Source of the DNA: Oceanirhabdus seepicola
Lineage (GTDB): Bacteria; Bacillota; Clostridia; Clostridiales; Clostridiaceae
DNA length: 64,000 bases
Reading direction: 5' to 3'
Assembly: GCF_023684385.1 (NCBI RefSeq)
Contig: NZ_JAGSOJ010000001.1
Span: 186,001-250,000 of the forward strand
Part shown: piece after piece, positions 62,605 to 64,000 of the stretch
Position numbering within the stretch: the stretch's first letter is position 1
Layout of the letters: each line of letters starts with the position of its first letter
Translations under genes and position numbers: made by a program
Notes under the pieces: model-generated
The model's database searches: none
What the model saw: only the letters and a program-made list of their open reading frames with translations
Told to the model about the DNA's origin: nothing

Positions 62605-63762
62605 TTATTTTAATTTTACAGGCTGTTGTTGTGTAACACAATGAATCATACCTCCGTATTGATACAGCTCTCTCACATCAATACCAACCACCTTACGTTT
62701 AGGATAAAGTTCTTGTATTATTTCATTTGCTATATTATCATTTGGATCATTATAATTAGGAACTAGTACAACAGAATTTCCTATATAATAATTTGCATAA
62801 GAGCCTTTATACCCTAAATCTTTTCCATTTTCTAAAACTACATTATTTTTACTTAGTGGTAAATAAATATACTCATATAATTTACCTTCAGCATTTTTTG
62901 CATTCATTAATATCTCAATATCCTTATCAGAAACACCCCACTCTATTAAATCCTCTTCTTTCAGCGTAATGATTGTATATCCATCAAAAAATTTCGCAAA
63001 TCCATCAATATGAAAATCAGTAATATCAATACCTGCTACTCCATCTAGCCAAATAAAATTACTAACTCCATAGTATTCTCTTAAATACTCCTCAATCTCT
63101 TCTTCAGTTAAGTCAGGATTTCTATTACTATTTGTTACTGCACTACGAGTAGATAAAACACTTCCATTTCCATCTAATTCAATTGCCCCACCTTCAAGAA
63201 CAACATTATGCAACTCAACTCTTTCAATACCTAAGTCTTTACTGAGAATACTTGGAATTAAAATATCATTTTTGTATGGAGTTTTTTCACCCCACCCATT
63301 AAACCCCCAGTCCATCATTTTAAGATTCTGCTTATTATCATAAACAAAAATAGGACCGTTGTCTCTCACCCATACATCATCTGTGGGGTAAACATAAAAA
63401 TCAATTTTCTCCATATCTAAACTATGATCATTTATAATATTATAAACATGCTCCTTTTCAAATTCATCATACACAATAATGTGTACATTTTCTCCTTTAC
63501 TTAATTCACTAGCCATTTCTATCCAAATAGACTCAACACTCTCTTTATACCCTTCTCCATATGTTTTATCATGTGGCCATTGTAGCCAAGTTCCTTCATG
63601 TTCTTCTTTTTCATCAGGCATAGTGTATTTACCCATAATGTTATTTTTTTTCTCCTTTTTATCATAATTTCCTTCACTTAAATTCTCGTTGTGATGTATA
63701 CATCCTACAAGAACAAACAATATAAATATAGCACCAATACTTAAAACCATAATCTTTTTCAT
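62605..63762 (-). CDS. Agmatine deiminase-family (PAD_porph) lipoprotein
   Basis: 385 residues. The peptidyl-arginine deiminase/agmatine deiminase fold is clear: EHEGTWLQWPHDKTYG, TDDVWVRDNGPIFV, LEGGAIELDG, DFHIDGFAKF and the catalytic C375 in GGMIHCVTQQQP. These enzymes hydrolyse agmatine to N-carbamoylputrescine, or related guanidino compounds. Unusually, it starts with a lipoprotein signal, KKIMVLSIGAIFILFVLVGC, with the lipid Cys at residue 21, so it should be on the outer face of the membrane. GGAGG precedes the ATG. Its neighbours give no pathway. Confidence 0.88.
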   Translation of the reverse strand: MKKIMVLSIGAIFILFVLVGCIHHNENLSEGNYDKKEKKNNIMGKYTMPDEKEEHEGTWLQWPHDKTYGEGYKESVESIWIEMASELSKGENVHIIVYDEFEKEHVYNIINDHSLDMEKIDFYVYPTDDVWVRDNGPIFVYDNKQNLKMMDWGFNGWGEKTPYKNDILIPSILSKDLGIERVELHNVVLEGGAIELDGNGSVLSTRSAVTNSNRNPDLTEEEIEEYLREYYGVSNFIWLDGVAGIDITDFHIDGFAKFFDGYTIITLKEEDLIEWGVSDKDIEILMNAKNAEGKLYEYIYLPLSKNNVVLENGKDLGYKGSYANYYIGNSVVLVPNYNDPNDNIANEIIQELYPKRKVVGIDVRELYQYGGMIHCVTQQQPVKLK

Positions 63763-63820
63763 TCATATACCTCCACTTTTTTATGTCACAAACATTATAA
63801 AGCTTCACATAGTGTTAAGG

Positions 63821-64000
63821 TCAAGATTTTTTTACGCTAATACTAACTTCTGTTACAAATGCATTTTTATCTATTGTAACAGACTCATCTGTATAGTATC
63901 TTTCAATATACGGTCCTTCTAAACTATAATTATTCAGTTTTGCCCAATTAATTAATGCTGCATAAGCATAACTAATATCATTATAATTTCCAAAATGAAT
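63821..64000 (-). CDS. Effector-binding domain protein (GyrI/BmrR-like), C-terminus only
   Basis: The last 59 codons of a gene that begins off the right edge. The segment AALINWAKLNNYSLEGPYIERYYTD and the ending FVTEVSISVKKS match the C-terminal part of the GyrI-like effector-binding domain, often attached to MerR or AraC regulators that sense drugs. Without the rest I cannot tell whether a DNA-binding domain is attached. It is read toward the agmatine-deiminase gene. Confidence 0.7.
   Translation of the reverse strand: MHFGNYNDISYAYAALINWAKLNNYSLEGPYIERYYTDESVTIDKNAFVTEVSISVKKS

Noticed and set aside
1..64000. CRISPR arrays, tRNA and rRNA genes, replication origin
   Set aside because: No regularly spaced repeats, no tRNA cloverleaf or rRNA-like tract, and no DnaA-box cluster were seen on either strand.

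Overview
This window is low-GC DNA typical of a Clostridium-type anaerobic firmicute. Supporting signs are AGGAGG-type ribosome binding sites before nearly every gene, a CIRCE operator, bacteriohemerythrin, flavin/ferredoxin redox proteins, a DbpA/YxiN-type helicase, PadR-DUF2812 and YhgE/Pip genes. There is no rRNA or tRNA gene, so the species cannot be named. Most genes are on the minus strand; bases 4.7-9.0 kb, 9.8-11.3 kb, 17.6-18.5 kb and one very small gene near 28.7 kb are on the plus strand.

Layout. Bases 1-2.5 kb hold the end of a tellurite-resistance-associated (Ter) module: a C-C bond lyase, a phosphoribosyltransferase-TRSP protein and the start of a StiP-like protein. Bases 2.7-11.8 kb are housekeeping and surface genes: dbpA, a LysM-VanY carboxypeptidase, Pip, bacteriohemerythrin and a 7TM-GGDEF protein. 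Bases 11.9-13.8 kb are a graveyard of mobile DNA abutting the 3' end of an rlmD-type gene: an integrase tail, an att-like direct repeat, a decayed group II intron and one hypothetical cargo gene. Bases 13.8-18.5 kb carry rlmD, htpG under a perfect CIRCE, and a ferredoxin plus membrane Fe-S pair. Bases 18.8-25.7 kb are an alpha-galactoside operon (binding protein, two permeases, DUF624, GH36, LacI). Bases 25.9-33.1 kb are mixed: RNA ligase-like, PepF, HEAT protein, M23, NagB, degenerate HD-GYP. Bases 33.2-38.3 kb are a GntR-controlled operon with a YfcC-type transporter, two further membrane proteins and an M20 peptidase. Bases 40.1-44.6 kb are a MacB-like export system with a large surface protein.

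The most interesting region is 45.1-56.0 kb, a nine-gene flavin-rich operon: FGGY kinase, a GlpA-like dehydrogenase with N-terminal BON-like and C-terminal [2Fe-2S] BFD-like domains, an NAD/FAD oxidoreductase, a DUF1667 protein, an alkyl-DHAP-synthase-like flavoprotein, EtfB, EtfA, a GlcD-like flavoprotein and a GntR/UTRA regulator. It has a textbook promoter with an inverted repeat at the predicted start of transcription. It reads as a kinase plus flavin-dehydrogenase route for an unknown polyol, hydroxy acid or glycerol derivative, with electrons passed to ETF. A 158-nt near-perfect hairpin repeat sits between etfB and etfA, and a collapsed 44-nt copy of the same element lies at the end of the alpha-galactosidase gene.

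Bases 56.1-64 kb carry a PadR-DUF2812 pair, a second GGDEF protein, a Y_phosphatase3 enzyme, a YkuK-type RNase H-like protein, a truncated MerR-like gene, an agmatine-deiminase-family lipoprotein and the end of an effector-binding-domain protein. All functions are inferred from motifs read by eye; no searches were run.
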